Origin: Rhinopithecus roxellana
Lineage: Eukaryota > Chordata > Mammalia > Primates > Cercopithecidae
DNA length: 64,000 bases
Direction of reading: 5' to 3'
NCBI RefSeq assembly: GCF_007565055.1
Contig: NC_044564.1
Coordinates: forward strand, 79,504,563 to 79,568,562
Shown: piece after piece, positions 46,379 through 59,100 of the stretch
Numbering within the stretch: position 1 is the first letter of the stretch
Layout of the letters: each line of letters opens with the position of its first letter
Made by a program: the position numbers and the translations under genes
Notes under the pieces: model-generated
Told to the model about the DNA's origin: nothing
The model's database searches: none
What the model saw: only the letters and a program-made list of their open reading frames with translations

Positions 46379-47599
46379 ATGGGATAAAAAAGATTCCCAA
46401 TTTCTTTCCTCCTGTCTTTACAGCAGCAGCATACTGTGCTCCTCTATCTGGAATGTGTCTGAAGTGACTTGATGGCTTTATCATGGGTGGGGGCACTGTC
46501 ATGCTTCAAAAGGCCCCCTTCCTCTCAGGGGAGTGCAGGCTTTACTCTTTGCTCATCCTCCTCACTCTGTGTTCTGAACTTTTCTTTTCACACTGGATTT
46601 CTGTTTACTGCAAGGCCTTTAGATATGATGCCATGGAGTGTCTCCGTGGTTTAGGCACCTAGCCTCCTTCTTTTCTTGGAGCGGACATTGGCACAATTTC
46701 ATTTCTGAAGCAACTGGCATCTCAGATTATGCCTTAAGTCCCCTAACTCAATTTAAAGCTTTCTTTTTCTCATAGCTTTTATAGATCACTAGCATATATG
46801 TTGCCTAGCCATCAAATCTAATAAGAGCAGACAGTCTTGTCTCTCTGATGGTTCCTGTGCAATAATCCCACATCCATGTGTCATCTAACACAGACCCTTT
46901 GTCAGGTTAGGAAAGTGAAATTCATGAGCTTAGAAATAGAGGACATTCTCCGTGGAGTTGCAGCCATGCCAGAGTTCTACATCCTTAAAAAAGGGGCTAT
47001 GCAAAAACTGCTTCACTGCACAAAAGCTAACACATCCCATGTTATTGACTCCCTCAGAAGCAATGTCTAAGACCACTGCTCCAGCTGGTAGTGACATCGG
47101 AGTCTTAACTGCCTTTTAGCACATTTCCTGGGTTGTATGTTGTCCTTTGGCTGAACTTTCCAAACGCTGCACTTGCTGAGGTTGCTTTAGACTCAAGAGT
47201 GTCATAGCAGCACTTTTTGTTATTATTGCATTAGCTTCCTTGGGTTCAGATGTCACAGTGTAGTACTGATAAGTGAAAATTTAAGGAAGAACTATCAAAA
47301 AAACAAATAAAGCACATGTTGGAAGTCACAGCATAGCATAATTACCATCAAGATATTAACTTTCTAAAAAGAGGACTATTCAAGCACTAAAAAGATGCTA
47401 TGTTGGGATGTTGTATCACTTCTTACCAGTATCTAGCCAACTCTGAGTTAGGATAAAGTACGAAAGTTCTGTTCTCTAATGTATCTTCTAGAAGAACAGA
47501 CCAGCAGTTAAAACTTCTCATTAATAAGTGCAACTTGCAACATATAATAGATTTAGAATACAGGCTTATTTGAATAGTAGGGATAGGGATGGTGATAAA
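46379..47599. other. ~1.2 kb without recognised gene
   Basis: Unassigned. Short frames at 46469-46654 and 46876-47070 have no family features. Confidence 0.45.
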
Positions 47600-47815
47600 G
47601 GTAATTACAATGTTACAAGCTAAGCATTTTACATCCATGTTCTCTTTCAACACATCCCTCAGAATATCTATCCTTCAGAGACCTCTATAAGATGGGAATG
47701 GTTATTCCCATTTTGTAGATGATGTAACTGAAGCATAGAGAAGTGACTTTTCTGAGGTCACATGGCTAGAAAGTACAGGAAACAGATGACCCTAATTGCA
47801 GATCTTTCATATATC
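47600..47815 (-). mobile_element. MIR SINE
   Basis: CATTTTGTAGATGATGTAAC, TGAAGCATAGAGAAGTGACT and AGGTCACATGGCTAGAAAGT are reverse MIR marks. Confidence 0.85.
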
Positions 47816-48130
47816 AGTTGTTTCTCAGGGAAGCAGAATAACTATAAGTTACACAGAATAAACATTTATTATAAGGATTCGATATTTCACGATTATGGGA
47901 GCTGTTTAAAAAAAATCTAAGGGAGGCTGTTGCCTCTGTATTTCTAGTGGTGGGCTTGAAGTTTCTGTTGGTGAGCTAAGGGAATATATTATAAGGATAT
48001 AGAGGTATCTTATTGGACATGGGCTCCCAACAAGTTCCTGCAATCAGCAACTGGCAAGTCATCAGGAACCAAGGTGTTGGTTTATTTTCTCTCTCTGTCA
48101 CCCTCTCTCACTCTCGGTATCTGTTGCATG
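47816..48130 (-). mobile_element. Possible MaLR-type LTR remnant
   Basis: CTCAGGGAAGCAGAATAACT, TTTATTATAAGGATTCG and TTTCACGATTATGGGAGCTG resemble a MaLR LTR end in reverse. Support is limited to these landmarks. Confidence 0.35.
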
Positions 48131-48162
48131 TTCTCTTTCTGGAGATTGACTTGGTTTTTGTA

Positions 48163-48190
48163 TTTGTTTATTTGTTTGTTTGTTTTTGCT
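48163..48190. repeat. (TTTG)n short repeat
   Basis: TTTATTTGTTTGTTTGTTTT run. Confidence 0.85.
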
Positions 48191-50084
48191 TCTTTGCGCA
48201 TATATCAGAAGATGGACCCTTGTGTAGCTATCCAACCTGTAGATTCTATATTAAACAACAACAGCAAATGCCTTGAAACTATTAATTCTAATTCCGGATT
48301 CCAGGAAAACAGAATCTCATTAACCCAACTTGGATCAAGTGTGACTAGGGAGGAGTAAAATGAAGACAAGGAGGGTCATGGGTGGGCAGCCACTTCCCAA
48401 AGTATGTTACAACCAAGGTTGTTCTGGCACGGTATAAAGGGTGGATTTCAGGAGGTGATAATCAAACCTGGACATTTCTGAAAGTTAATTTGACAGGCTT
48501 TGCTGCTTGCTCTTGTAGCCGAGAGTTTCCTATAACAAATTGGGCAAGGGGGCTGAGATTTTGCTTTGGAAACCAATGTATTCATTTGCAACTGGATGTG
48601 AAAACTGCCCTGGAAGGATTATGTTCTATCTGGCTTCTCATGGTTTTTAGATAATTGTAGACTTGTTACAGAGATATAACCCAACTTCCACTTCCTCAAT
48701 TCATTAAAAAGGAAACTGAAGATCAGAGAGATTAAAGGATTACTAAACTTCTCTTTTTAATTAAATTGTATTTTAAACCATAATCCCTCATCCAAATTGT
48801 ACAGATCCTTTTTGGAGTGGTTTTAGAAAAGAACCTCAGTGATTAGAACTCTACTTGACAGATTGGGTTAATCCTCCGATCTTCAAGTGAATTGAGATTA
48901 AGCTAAATTATGTATTCTCACTATATCTTAAAATAACTAATTTTCTCCCCCAAAAGAACATGCATTTAAGCTGACAGTCTCTTGGTTCTGATTCTGCAGA
49001 TGTCTCCAGTTTGAACGTATGGTGATTGTACTGACCACCTGTGCTGAAATTCTTGCAAACACTGGGGATTTGAGACCAAATGTCAGCCCCAAGTTTGATA
49101 TTTATTGGCTGCAGTAACTCTTTCTCATAACCTTCTCTCAACCTTAGAATAGTTTGAGATTGTTATATTTCTCTGAATGTTAGTAAAAATGTGATTACCT
49201 TGTGGAGAACAGTATTTGAGCACTTGTGGTGACTTGTTTCAATTCTAGAATGTTATACTTTTCTTTGTCATTTTGGGTCTTTCTAAGTCACTAACTCCTT
49301 TTGTAATATATTGTAATAATTTTTTGTATTTTGTATTTTGTTATTTTCATTTTTATCATTTCATCATCTTATGTGAGTTTAAAGTCATTTGCAAATATAA
49401 AAAGAGTAAAAGATTCTCCTTAGGCTCCAACACATTTAACTTTTAGCGCTGAAATACTTTTATGCTGTTCTTATTTTATTGCACCTATTAATATTTATGT
49501 ATAGTTAAATTCCCTTATAATATTTTCCAAGAGACCAAGCTTTAATAGTATAGGCAGAACAATGTGAAATGTATCATACAGTGAATACTGAGGCAATTTA
49601 CAATAGTTTGCCTGCAAGTAAGACACTTCTTAGCATAATAAATCAGAACAAAATATATCTCATATTCCATAGACTTGAAATGGCCACTGAAGCAGGTTTG
49701 AAAAAAAAATGTTTATAAGCTTTAAAAAGGAGAGTGGAATGGAATTAATAGAATCAGGGGCTGAAATAGTGTACGTTGGCTTGATGTTTATAGGCTGATT
49801 TTGGCCAGATGTTAAAAATATTTATATCTGCTCAAAGTGGTATGTGTAGATACATTCCAATTAGTTGATTTTTGGTTCTTCTTTCATAAATGCTGAACAT
49901 GAATTATAGACACATGGAGCAGCTTGAGCAAGGTCATTTAGCAGTGACCTGCCAAAAGAACTAATGGAAAGAACAAAGCATTACATCCTACTTCATAGCT
50001 CTGTCTTAAATATTTGTACCACTATAGGCAAATGACTTGCATTAGGTTGGCTCCTTCTAGAAACTCAGTAAACACTTGATCGAC
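48191..50084. other. ~1.9 kb without recognised gene
   Basis: AT-rich. A MIR scrap is possible at about 48690-48750 (AAGGAAACTGAAGATCAGAG). No gene supported. Confidence 0.45.
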
Positions 50085-50175
50085 TGAAATACTCAGCCTC
50101 AATTTTCTCATCTCTAAAATTGGAATGATAAAATCTACCCATATAGTGGGGACAGGTTAGGACTTACATGAAGAT
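50085..50175 (+). mobile_element. MIR fragment
   Basis: AGCCTCAATTTTCTCATCTC followed by TAAAATTGGAATGATAAAAT matches the MIR 3' half. Confidence 0.75.
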
Positions 50176-51924
50176 ACTTGAAAAAGTTTAATGAGACAGC
50201 AAATAGCCATTATTTAGAAATTTAGAATTCTGCTTCCAGAGCTCACCTCCCATATTGCTTAACAAACAGAACATAAAGCAAGAGAAGCTGTGCCCACTTG
50301 TGATTAGTCAATATGTGATTGTAGAAGAAGAATACTGAAAACATTAGAAAAATTATGGAAGAGGAAGAGAGACCATGTAGAAAAAGCCAACCTTGGGAAG
50401 AGCAGATGGGGATGTGAGCTAAGACTGACAAAATGCAAGGGTGATGCCCTCTCTACAGTGAAAGTCAGGAGATAACACTGCCCCTTTGCTTTTGATGCTC
50501 TGTGGCACTCTACTTTGCTTTCTGCCTTCAACTTGAACTAATTTATAAAGCAAGCCATCCATCATTCCAGTGAAGCTGTGGGTTCATTGGTCGGTTAGAT
50601 TTCTGTCTTCATATCTCATTGCCAGCATATGGTCTATGGTGAGTAACCCTTCTATTATTTGCACAGCTGTTGAGTAATATTACATTAAAACATTACATGG
50701 ACAATTATGTTCAATTATATAAAATGAATCTATTTTACCTAATGCTTATTCTCCAGGGTTTGTGCATCTTTAGTTACAGAAGTTTAGTACAGAGTGGCAG
50801 ATGGCACAACACAATGTTTGTCAGCTAATAAATTTAAATGTCATAGCATTCTACATTTTTTAGCATGTATATATCTATATACAGTATTTCAGTCAAATGC
50901 CTAAGCTTACTTTTGAGGTAGAGGAACAATTGTGTTAAACTTCATTCATCTATAACCTTCTTTTGTGTGATGATGTGAGTTTTGGGCTGGAGGGCAAGTG
51001 GCATTAAGCCAAAACACTTTCTCCTTCCACTTTGGCCTGTTGCTGTTCCCCAGGGACAACATCTGTCAGAAGCACTTCTGTGACATTGTCCTCTGGCCTT
51101 TCTCTAATATTGCTTTTCCAGTCTCTGTTGTTGCCAGGTGATAGTGGCACTGCTGTCACATTTTCTCCCTTAGCCCAGTGATTCTAGCAAACTCTTCAGT
51201 GGAACACTAGTAGCATTGTATATTTAATTTGCATCTTGTCCCTTTTCAAATCTTCTTCTCATTCCGTTGGTTCAAGCTTTTGTTGGCGAGGCAGGTATTT
51301 ATATTTGACTTGCAGACTAGGAGTCTGATACAGCTGTTCCCTCTCTCACTGAGAATGTAGGTTGCCTCTTTTCCAGTCCTTCCCTCTTGCCTTCTTCTTT
51401 GAAAGGAAATATCTCTCCATATAGGCTACCTTACTGGGAACTTGTTCTTCTTTGCTTTCAATCTCTTTTAAAACTGGCTGGCCAATGGGACTCATACTTT
51501 GTTTCTTTGAGACTAAGCGTTCACCTTTTACCTGGATCTGAAGACTTCCATGGGATCATCATGCTATAGAAATAATCCTGCTTCCTTCTTTCAGATTTGG
51601 CAAATTCCTTTCCATCCCTGACCACATGGCTGCGATCTTTATGAACTCGCGTTGCCTTTGAAGTGCACCAGAGGATCCCAGTAAAACTCAGGTTTTGCAC
51701 TGTAATCAATAGTAACATGCGAAACCTCAGCAGTTTCCGGAAGTCTATACTGTCCTGAAAATCTATCTCTGTTCTCTCTCTACTTTTAAGATCCTCCACT
51801 GAGAAACTTATTGTGAAATCGCTTTATATGAAGAAGTTCACCCTATCTCTTTCTCTCTTTTAAGCAGCATTACCTGTTCTGTTTGATGGATTATAAACAG
51901 AGTTCCATTGACAGGAGGCAGGAC
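50176..51924. other. ~1.7 kb without recognised gene
   Basis: No named repeat and no supported gene. Frames at 51387-51569 (+) and 51521-51799 (-) have no family features. Confidence 0.45.
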
Positions 51925-52460
51925 AATGGAATGATTAAGAGCCCAGACCTTGGGGGCAGAGTATGGGTTTGAAGTCTAGTTCTGTCACATGTTAGTCTAA
52001 ATTTGGTCAAATTTTTCCCCTTTCAGAGCCTCAGTTTTCTCATTTGTAGAACGGGGATAGTAAATTATACCTTAGAGAAACGTTGTGGAAATTAAATAAG
52101 ATAAATCATAGGCTGGGCGCGGTGGCTCACGCCAGTAATCCCAGCACTTTAGGAGGCCGAGATGGACGGATCACAAGGTCAGGAGATCGAGACCACGGTG
52201 AAACCCCGTCTCTACTGAAAATACAAAAAATTAGCCAGGCGTGGTGGCGGGCGCCTGTAGTCCCAGCTACTCAGGAGGCTGAGGCAGGAGAAAGGCGTGA
52301 ACCCAGGAGGCGGAGCTTGCAGTGAGCTGAGAATGTGCCACTGCACTCCAGCCTGGGCGACAGAGCGAGACTCCGTCTCAAAAAAAAAAAAAAAAAGATA
52401 AATCATTTACAGCACATACCACAGTGAGTGACACAGGGTAAACAATCAATGAAGAGTAGC
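51925..52460 (+). mobile_element. MIR SINE split by an AluY
   Basis: GGAATGATTAAGAGCCCAGA, GTTTGAAGTCTAGTTCTGTC, CAGAGCCTCAGTTTTCTCAT and GTAGAACGGGGATAGTAAAT give a well-kept forward MIR up to 52110. It resumes after the Alu (52111-52396) at GATAAATCATTTACAGCACA with GTGAGTGACACAGGGTAAAC. Confidence 0.88.
52111..52396 (+). mobile_element. AluY inserted in MIR
   Basis: Starts GGCTGGGCGCGGTGGCTCAC and ends with A-run 52380-52396. The target duplication AAGATAAATCAT is at 52098-52109 and 52395-52406. A 12- to 15-bp internal deletion removes ATCCTGGCTAAC after GAGACC. It lacks the Old World monkey marks. Confidence 0.93.
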
Positions 52461-52570
52461 TATTATGATGATTGGGATGGAATTAATTTTGAAATCAGAA
52501 ATTATTCATTTAGTAAATCAGTATTAAGCTAATAATAACTAACATTTATTGAGCAAGGATGTGACCCTAC

Positions 52571-52867
52571 TTTTTTTTTTTTTTTTGAGGCAGAGTCTCG
52601 CTCTGTCGCCCAGGCTGGAGTGCAGTGGCACTATCTCAGCTCACTGCAAGCTCCGCCTCCTGGGTTCACGCCATTCTCCTGCCTCAGCCTCCCGAGTAGC
52701 TGGGACTACAGGCGCCCGCCACCACGCCTGGCTAACTTTTTGTATTTTTAGTAGAGACGGGGTTTCACCGTGTTAGCCAGGATGGACTGGATCTCCTGAC
52801 CTCGTAATCCATCTGCCTCGGCCTCCCAAAGTGCTGGGATTACAGGTGTGAGCCACTGCGTCTGGCC
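52571..52867 (-). mobile_element. AluY, reverse
   Basis: T-run at 52571-52586, then a full reverse Alu ending GCGTCTGGCC. The target duplication is GTGACCCTAC on the left (52561-52570) and GTGACCCCAT on the right (52868-52877). Confidence 0.92.
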
Positions 52868-52984
52868 GTGACCCCATTCTTATATGTTTATGTTCGTCTC
52901 TGGAGTTTATGTTCTAGAATTTCTGCAGTTACCTTGGAGTTCATGGATTTCTTTTACATGCACCCAGCTCTGTGGGAAAGGGAG

Positions 52985-53130
52985 GACCACTGGCCCCAAA
53001 TTAAAATGTGGCTCCATCACTAACTCTTGCGTGCGTTTAGACAACTCATTTATCTCTCTATGCTTTGGTTTCCTTATTTGCTAATGGTGACAATAACATC
53101 TCCCGTTTAGTGAGATAATAAAGGTGAAAT
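52985..53130 (+). mobile_element. MIR SINE
   Basis: TGGCTCCATCACTAACTCTT, TTTATCTCTCTATGCTTTGG and TTTCCTTATTTGCTAATGG are forward MIR, ending with GAGATAATAAAGGTG. Confidence 0.8.
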
Positions 53131-53149
53131 TGAAATCGCACTCCAAAGA

Positions 53150-53625
53150 GATAAAGCAACCAATGTCTAGTAGAAATTCCTGAGCTTGCAGGATGGTAGA
53201 TTACAAAAAACCAGAAACAACTTGATGAAACCCTGAAACTCCCTCTGCTTATAAGATAACAAAACTGGCTAAAATCAGTTGGAACCAATAAGACCAAATG
53301 AAGTCTGTGCAGACCAAGCATGCCAACTTCACAGCCCAAATTTCTGCTGCATATCTCATACTAACTCTTCCCAAGTCTGTACACGGAACTCATAAGGAGG
53401 CATGAAGAAATAATGGCAGATGCTTAGGGACTTTCCAGACCTCCCCTTTCTTTCAACCAATCACCTACTAATGCCAGAATCTACCCCTTAAACCTTTCTA
53501 ATAAAATTACTGCCTTAAAGCCAGCACAGGGAGACAGATTTGAGCTGGACACCTGTTTCCTCATTAGTTGGCTTGCAATAAAAAGCTTTTCATTTTTCAA
53601 AAACCCAGTGTCATTTCCTTACTTC
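53150..53625 (+). mobile_element. ERV LTR abutting an L1
   Basis: An LTR-like block whose end reads CCCCTTAAACCTTTCTAATA, then GCAATAAAAAGCTTTTCATT with the AATAAA at about 53577, and a short U5-like CAGTGTCATTTCC. It meets an L1 ORF2 fragment directly at 53626. Subfamily and left boundary are uncertain. Confidence 0.55.
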
Positions 53626-53626
53626 T

Positions 53627-56105
53627 GAATATATACTCAGGAGTGGAATTGCTGCATTGTAAAGTAGCTCTATTTTTAGTTTTTTGTTGTTGTTGTTGAG
53701 GAACCTGCAAACTATTCTCCATAGTGGCTGTATTAATCTACATTCCCACCAGTGTATGAGGGTTTCCTTTTTTCCACATCCTTGTCAGCATTTGTTTTTG
53801 TCTGACTTTTGCATAAAAGCCATTTTAACTGGAGTGAGATGATATTTCATTGTAGTTTTGATTTGCATTTCTCTGATGATCAATGATGTTGAACACCTTT
53901 TTGTATGCTTGTTTGCCATTCGTATGTCTTCTTTTGAGAAATATCTATTTAGATATTTTGCCAGTTTTGTAATCAAATTATTGGATTTTTTCTTATAGAC
54001 TTATTTGAATTCCTTATATATTCTGGTCATTATTCTTTTGTCAGATGGGTAGTTTACAAACAGTTTTTCCCATTGCGGAGGTTGTCTCTTCATTTTATTG
54101 ATTATTTCCTTTGCTGTGCAGAATCCTTTAAACTTGATGTGATCTCATTTGTCCATTTTTGCTTGGTTATCTGGGCTTGTGGGGTATTACTCAAGAAATA
54201 TTTGCCTAGTCCAATATTCTGGAGAGTTTTACCAATGTTTTATTTTAGTAGTTTCACAGATTTAGGTCTTAGATGTAAGTCTTTAATCCATTTTTATTTA
54301 ATTTTTGTATATGGTGAGAGATAGTGGACTAGTTTCATTCTTTTGCATGTGGCTATCCAGTTTTCCCAGCACCATTAATTGAAGAGAATGTCCTTTACAC
54401 AATGTATGTTCTTGGCACCTTTAACAAAAATGAGTTCACTGTGGATGTATGGATTTATCTCTGGGTTCTCATTCTGTTCCACTGATTATGTGTCTGTTTT
54501 TATGCTGCTACCATGCTGTTTTGATTACTATAGTTCTGTAGTATGATTTAAAGTCAGGCAATGTGGTTCCTCCAGGTTTATTGTTTTTGCTCATGATAGC
54601 TTTGGTTATTCTGGATCTTTTGTGGTTCCATATAAATTTTAGGATTTTTTTTTCTATTTCTGTGAAGAACATCATTGGTATTTTGATTAAAATTGCATTA
54701 AATCTGTAGATTGTTTTGGGTAGTATGGACATTTTAGCAATATTTATTCTTCTAATCCTTGAACATGGACTATCTTTTTATTGTTTTCTGTCTTCTTAAT
54801 TTTCTTGCATCAAAGTTTTTATCTTTTTTATGGTAGAGATCTTTCTTTCTTTGATTAATTCCTAGGTCTTTTATTTTATTTGTAGCTATTGTAAATGGAA
54901 TTACTTTTTTGGTTTATTTTTAAGATTGTTTGCTGTTGGCATACAGAAATGCTCTGATTTTTGTATGTTGATTTTGTATGCTTCAACTTTACTGAATTTG
55001 CTTATAAGTTCTAATAGCTTTTTGGTGGAGTCCTTGGGATTTTCCAAATATAAGATTGCGTCATCTGCAAACAAGGGTAATTTGACTTCTTTCTTTCCAA
55101 TGTGCATGGCCTTTATATCTTTCTCTTGTCTGATTGCCCTACCTAGGACTTTCAGTACTATGTCAAATAACAGTGGTGAAAGTGGACATCCTTGTCATGT
55201 TCCCGATATTAGAGGAAAGGCTTTCAGCTTTTCCCCATCCAGTAGGATGCTAGCTATGGGTCTGTTGTATATGGCTGTTATTATGTTGAGGTACATTTCT
55301 TCTGTACTCAGTTTTTGAGGGTTTTTTTTTTTTTTTTTTTACTCATAAAGGGATGTTGAATTTTGTGAAATGCTTTTTCAGCGTAAATTGAAATGATCAT
55401 ATGATTTGTGTCCTTCATTCTGTTGATATGATGTAATAAATGTATTTGCTTATATGTTAAACCATCCTTGCATCCCAGGGATAAATCCCACTTGGGCATG
55501 ATTAATTATCTCTTTAATATGTTGTTGAATTCAATTTGCTAGTATTTTGTTGAGGATTTTAATATCAATATTCACCAGGCCTGTTGGCCTATACTTTTCT
55601 TTTTTAGATGTATCTTTGGTTTCAGTATCAGGGTAATACTAGCCTCACAGAATGAGTTTGGAAATATTCCGTCTTCCTCTATCTTATGAAAGAGTTTTAG
55701 TAGGATTGGTATTAGTTCTTTAGATGTTTGATATAATTCAGCATTGAGGCCATTGGCTCTCTGGTTTTTTATTGCTGGAAAATTTTTATTAAAGCTTCAA
55801 TCTTGTTACTTGTTATTAGTCTGTTCAGGTTTTAGATTTTTTCATGGTTCAATCTTGGTAGGTTATATGTCTAGGAATTTACCCATTTCTTCTTGATTTT
55901 CCAATTTACTGGCATATAGTAGCCATTAATTATCATTTGAATTTCCACAGTATCAATTGTAGTATCTCCTTTTTCATCTCTGGTTTTGTTTAGTTGAGTC
56001 TTCTTTTTTATTAGTCTGGCTAAAGATTTGTCAATTTTGTTTATCTTTTCAAAAAAACAATTTTTCATTTCATCAATCTTTTGTATCATTTTCTTCATTC
56101 TATAC
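53627..56105 (-). mobile_element. Reverse L1 fragment covering mid and late ORF2
   Basis: A 2.5-kb L1 piece (L1PB/L1MA-like divergence) in reverse orientation. It begins inside the ORF2 C-terminal region (TTGCATTTCTCTGATGATCA area), with the final ORF2 part and 3' UTR missing, and runs up to the end of the linker before the reverse transcriptase domain near 56105. Broken minus-strand frames include 55107-54901 with an intact LFADDAILYL-type motif and 54732-54508 with KFIWNHKRSRITKAIM. Stops and frameshifts make it non-functional. A T19 run at 55322-55340 lies inside coding-derived sequence. Confidence 0.93.
55322..55340 (-). repeat. (T)19 expansion inside L1 ORF2
   Basis: Sits between GAGGG and ACTCATAAAGG, where L1 normally has about five T. 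It parallels the A48 run in the other L1 of this window. Confidence 0.9.
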
Positions 56106-56109
56106 CAAG

Positions 56110-59100
56110 GCTACATCCAACTGTATTGCATTTATTTTCTCGTATAGGATAGGTAAGGATTAGAAAAATAAAAATATAAACTTTTTGAGAGTGATGGAAA
56201 TGTAGGTGGTTTTGTTGTTTATCTTTTTAATGTTTTTGGGTATAATGTCTTTGCAACCAGACCCTTGTTTTGGGCAATGATAAGAAGGAAGTGGTGATTG
56301 ATTGTGTGAATAAAGGCTTTTAGTGTTTCTTATTTTCTGACTGGGGCAACTTAAATGAAATTTTGTTTATTCTGTTCAGTAACTTTTTGCTCTTTTCTTT
56401 TGCAGGAGGCTGGAGTCAGTTATTAGGGTGAATTGCAGAGATTTAGATTCAAAAATCTCTTAGAAAGCCAAGAAAATATTTCAGTTTCAATGCAGTTACA
56501 GCAAAAAGACACCAAATGTAGATCAATGGGCAAGGAAAATTGTCGTTTTCCTTGGAGATGACAATGAGAATAACAGGTGTGCTGACTGTCAGCTTTATCT
56601 GGGGATAGTGTCATGACTGATGACATGATGGTATGTGTCACCTTGAATATCCTCAGAATGCACTGAGAGTGAAGGTGTCACTGATTCGACATAAGTGGAA
56701 ATTCTGGAGATTTTGCAAATTGTAATTATCCCAGTTAGTCAAGGGCCATGGTCAGATATGTCTCTGAACTAAAAGAATGTACCAGCTTAGGGACAAGAGG
56801 ACTTGATTTTAATGAACCTTTCTAAGAATGGCAGGTTCCCAGTCCAACCAGGAAGTTGTCAAAAGTGGAAACAACTGGCAGGAGAGGAGGTAAGAGAAGC
56901 TGCCCTGGCGGCTGGAGGTCAGCACTGCTCACCTTTGCTTAAGCAGGTATGTGAATAGACGTGGTTGACCTATGATTTGGGTGTCATGGGTCTCAGGTCC
57001 CTCAGTGTGGGGTGAGGGAAAGCATGGAGGGAAGGAATGGTGGTGTTGCAGTTATTGTATTTTCTAATATGCTTGAGGCAGCACAGAACCTATAGAGAGC
57101 CCAGGGCCTAATGTCTTTGAGCTGTTCTTCCAGGGACCCCTGTGTCAGAAATTCTTACCTGTCTACAGTCTGCACTATACAGTGCTAAAAACAGAAATAG
57201 AAGGATACATTTATTTTAGTGGATTCCTTTCCCTTTATTTGCTTCACTGTGGCCATCAAGGAACAAAGAGGAGGGGAAATTTGAGACTATCTAGTTATAA
57301 CACCTTCACTTTTTAACGAGAATTTCTCTCTCTTCACACCCTCTTTGTTTTTCATTTCTTCTTGTCTTTTTTTTAAAATCAGAAAATAAAGTCATTCTGA
57401 TGAAAAAAGAAATAGCTCTTACAGTGTTGCTTTGTGAACAGAGAACGGTTCTTAGACAAACCAGTCCCTAACTCCTGGCCCAGCGGCTGCTTGCCTCTGG
57501 CCAGGCCTTGCTGCCAGCCTGACAGTCACCAGTAGGAACTGGCATCTCTAGTTATGTTTTCTGACTTAGATAGGCAGAGGTTTAATGTAGTAGAATATGA
57601 TTCGGCCAGGGTTTTGGACAGAATGAGACTGTGGAGATCTGTATTATCTGAGGATGAAGGACAATAGGGGCATAAGAGACAGGAAATGGCCCAGGGAAAA
57701 GAAGGAGTGAGAGAGAATTGGGAGTGTGGTGAATGGGGGTGAGGGTGCCAAGACATTGGCCTCTACTGGGAGCATAAAAGACTGAAATATTGACAGCTCA
57801 GGTACTGGGAAAATGGAACTGGAAGTGATAAACAAATGTCCCTATCTCATGGTGCAGAAAGACGGTGGCCCAGGCAGTCTGGCTCATGATCCTGTAGACT
57901 TCCTCTCTTGATCTGTGGTCCTGGGAACTGGGGTTCCTTTAGGATGCTTGCTGATGTACACTAGTTTTCAAAGTAGGAGACATTTCGGAAATAGGACCAG
58001 GTCTCCTTTAAGGAAAATCAATCTCTCCTCTTTTTCCTTTCTTCTTTTCGATTCTTAACCTCTCCCCATTTGTTCTCCTGATAGAAACAATCACAGATGG
58101 GATGAAGATCAACTGTAGGCAGGAAGCCAGAGTGAATGCAGGGGAGAGGAGTGGACCTTCTGTGGGAAATGTGGAGCCAGGAAACATGGACGATATGTGT
58201 CTGGATTTCCATATCCTGAGTGAGGCCATTGAATCCTGAAAAGGATGAGAGCCCTGGAAAACCTGGGGGTGTGAAAGGAAGCCAAAGGGGAGGCTTTTTA
58301 AAGCAAAGGCGGGATGGAGATGGCTCTTGGCACAGTGTAGTGGTGGGCTCTGGGAAGCCAGTTTTGATAGTCGGTGAGAGAAAGCAGTGTGCATTCAGGA
58401 AATGAGAGCAGTTCATGGTGCTTTGCACAAAAGCCCTTGTATGTCCTGAGAAAGCACTTAGACTTTATCTGAGAGTCAGAGTGGACCCCTCTGGCATCAG
58501 TTAGCTCAACGAGGCAGGCAATGGATTGAGATGCTTAGGATAGAGGTATAGGAAAGCCAGAGTCAGAGAATGCTGTTAGGAGGATTAGCAGGAAACCAGG
58601 CAAGAAATACTAAGGCCATAATCTGAGGCAGAAACAGAATGAGGAGACAGGTGGTGAAGGGGATAGGAGGCTCAGGGTTTGTCCCAAGATGAAGAAAGGG
58701 AAACTTGGGTTTCGTGCTCCCTCTGGGATAAACATTTTCTCCAAAATAATTGATTCATAAGAGACCAAAAGGTATTAAATAAATAAATATTATCTCTCTT
58801 TCCAAACTAAAGTTCTAGACAAGCTGGAGAACAGACAAGGAAGAAGAGAAGAATCCAGAAGGAAGGGCTGTCATTTCTAAACAAATCCTGAGGGCAATAA
58901 AACCCTCCTTGGGCTATGGCCAGTGCCAGGAGAGGTTCGGGTCAGTGGTGTTTCACTAATGCCCCTTCCCTTAATCTCCTGGGTGAGATCTAAGACTGGA
59001 GCACTGAGATGAGTTTTCATGAAAGCTGGAGGGAAACAAAGGGGAAATAAACATATGGTAGCATGTAATCAGAGAGTCTGGCTTATAAGAGATGACTGCC

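Noticed and set aside
57150..57210. CAGTG-containing stretch considered as an antigen-receptor recombination signal
   Set aside because: No proper nonamer at 12 or 23 bases and no V-segment cysteine motif upstream.
58008..58428. Two overlapping ~130-codon minus-strand frames
   Set aside because: They occupy the same bases in different registers, lack splice or family support and look like chance frames in purine-rich DNA.
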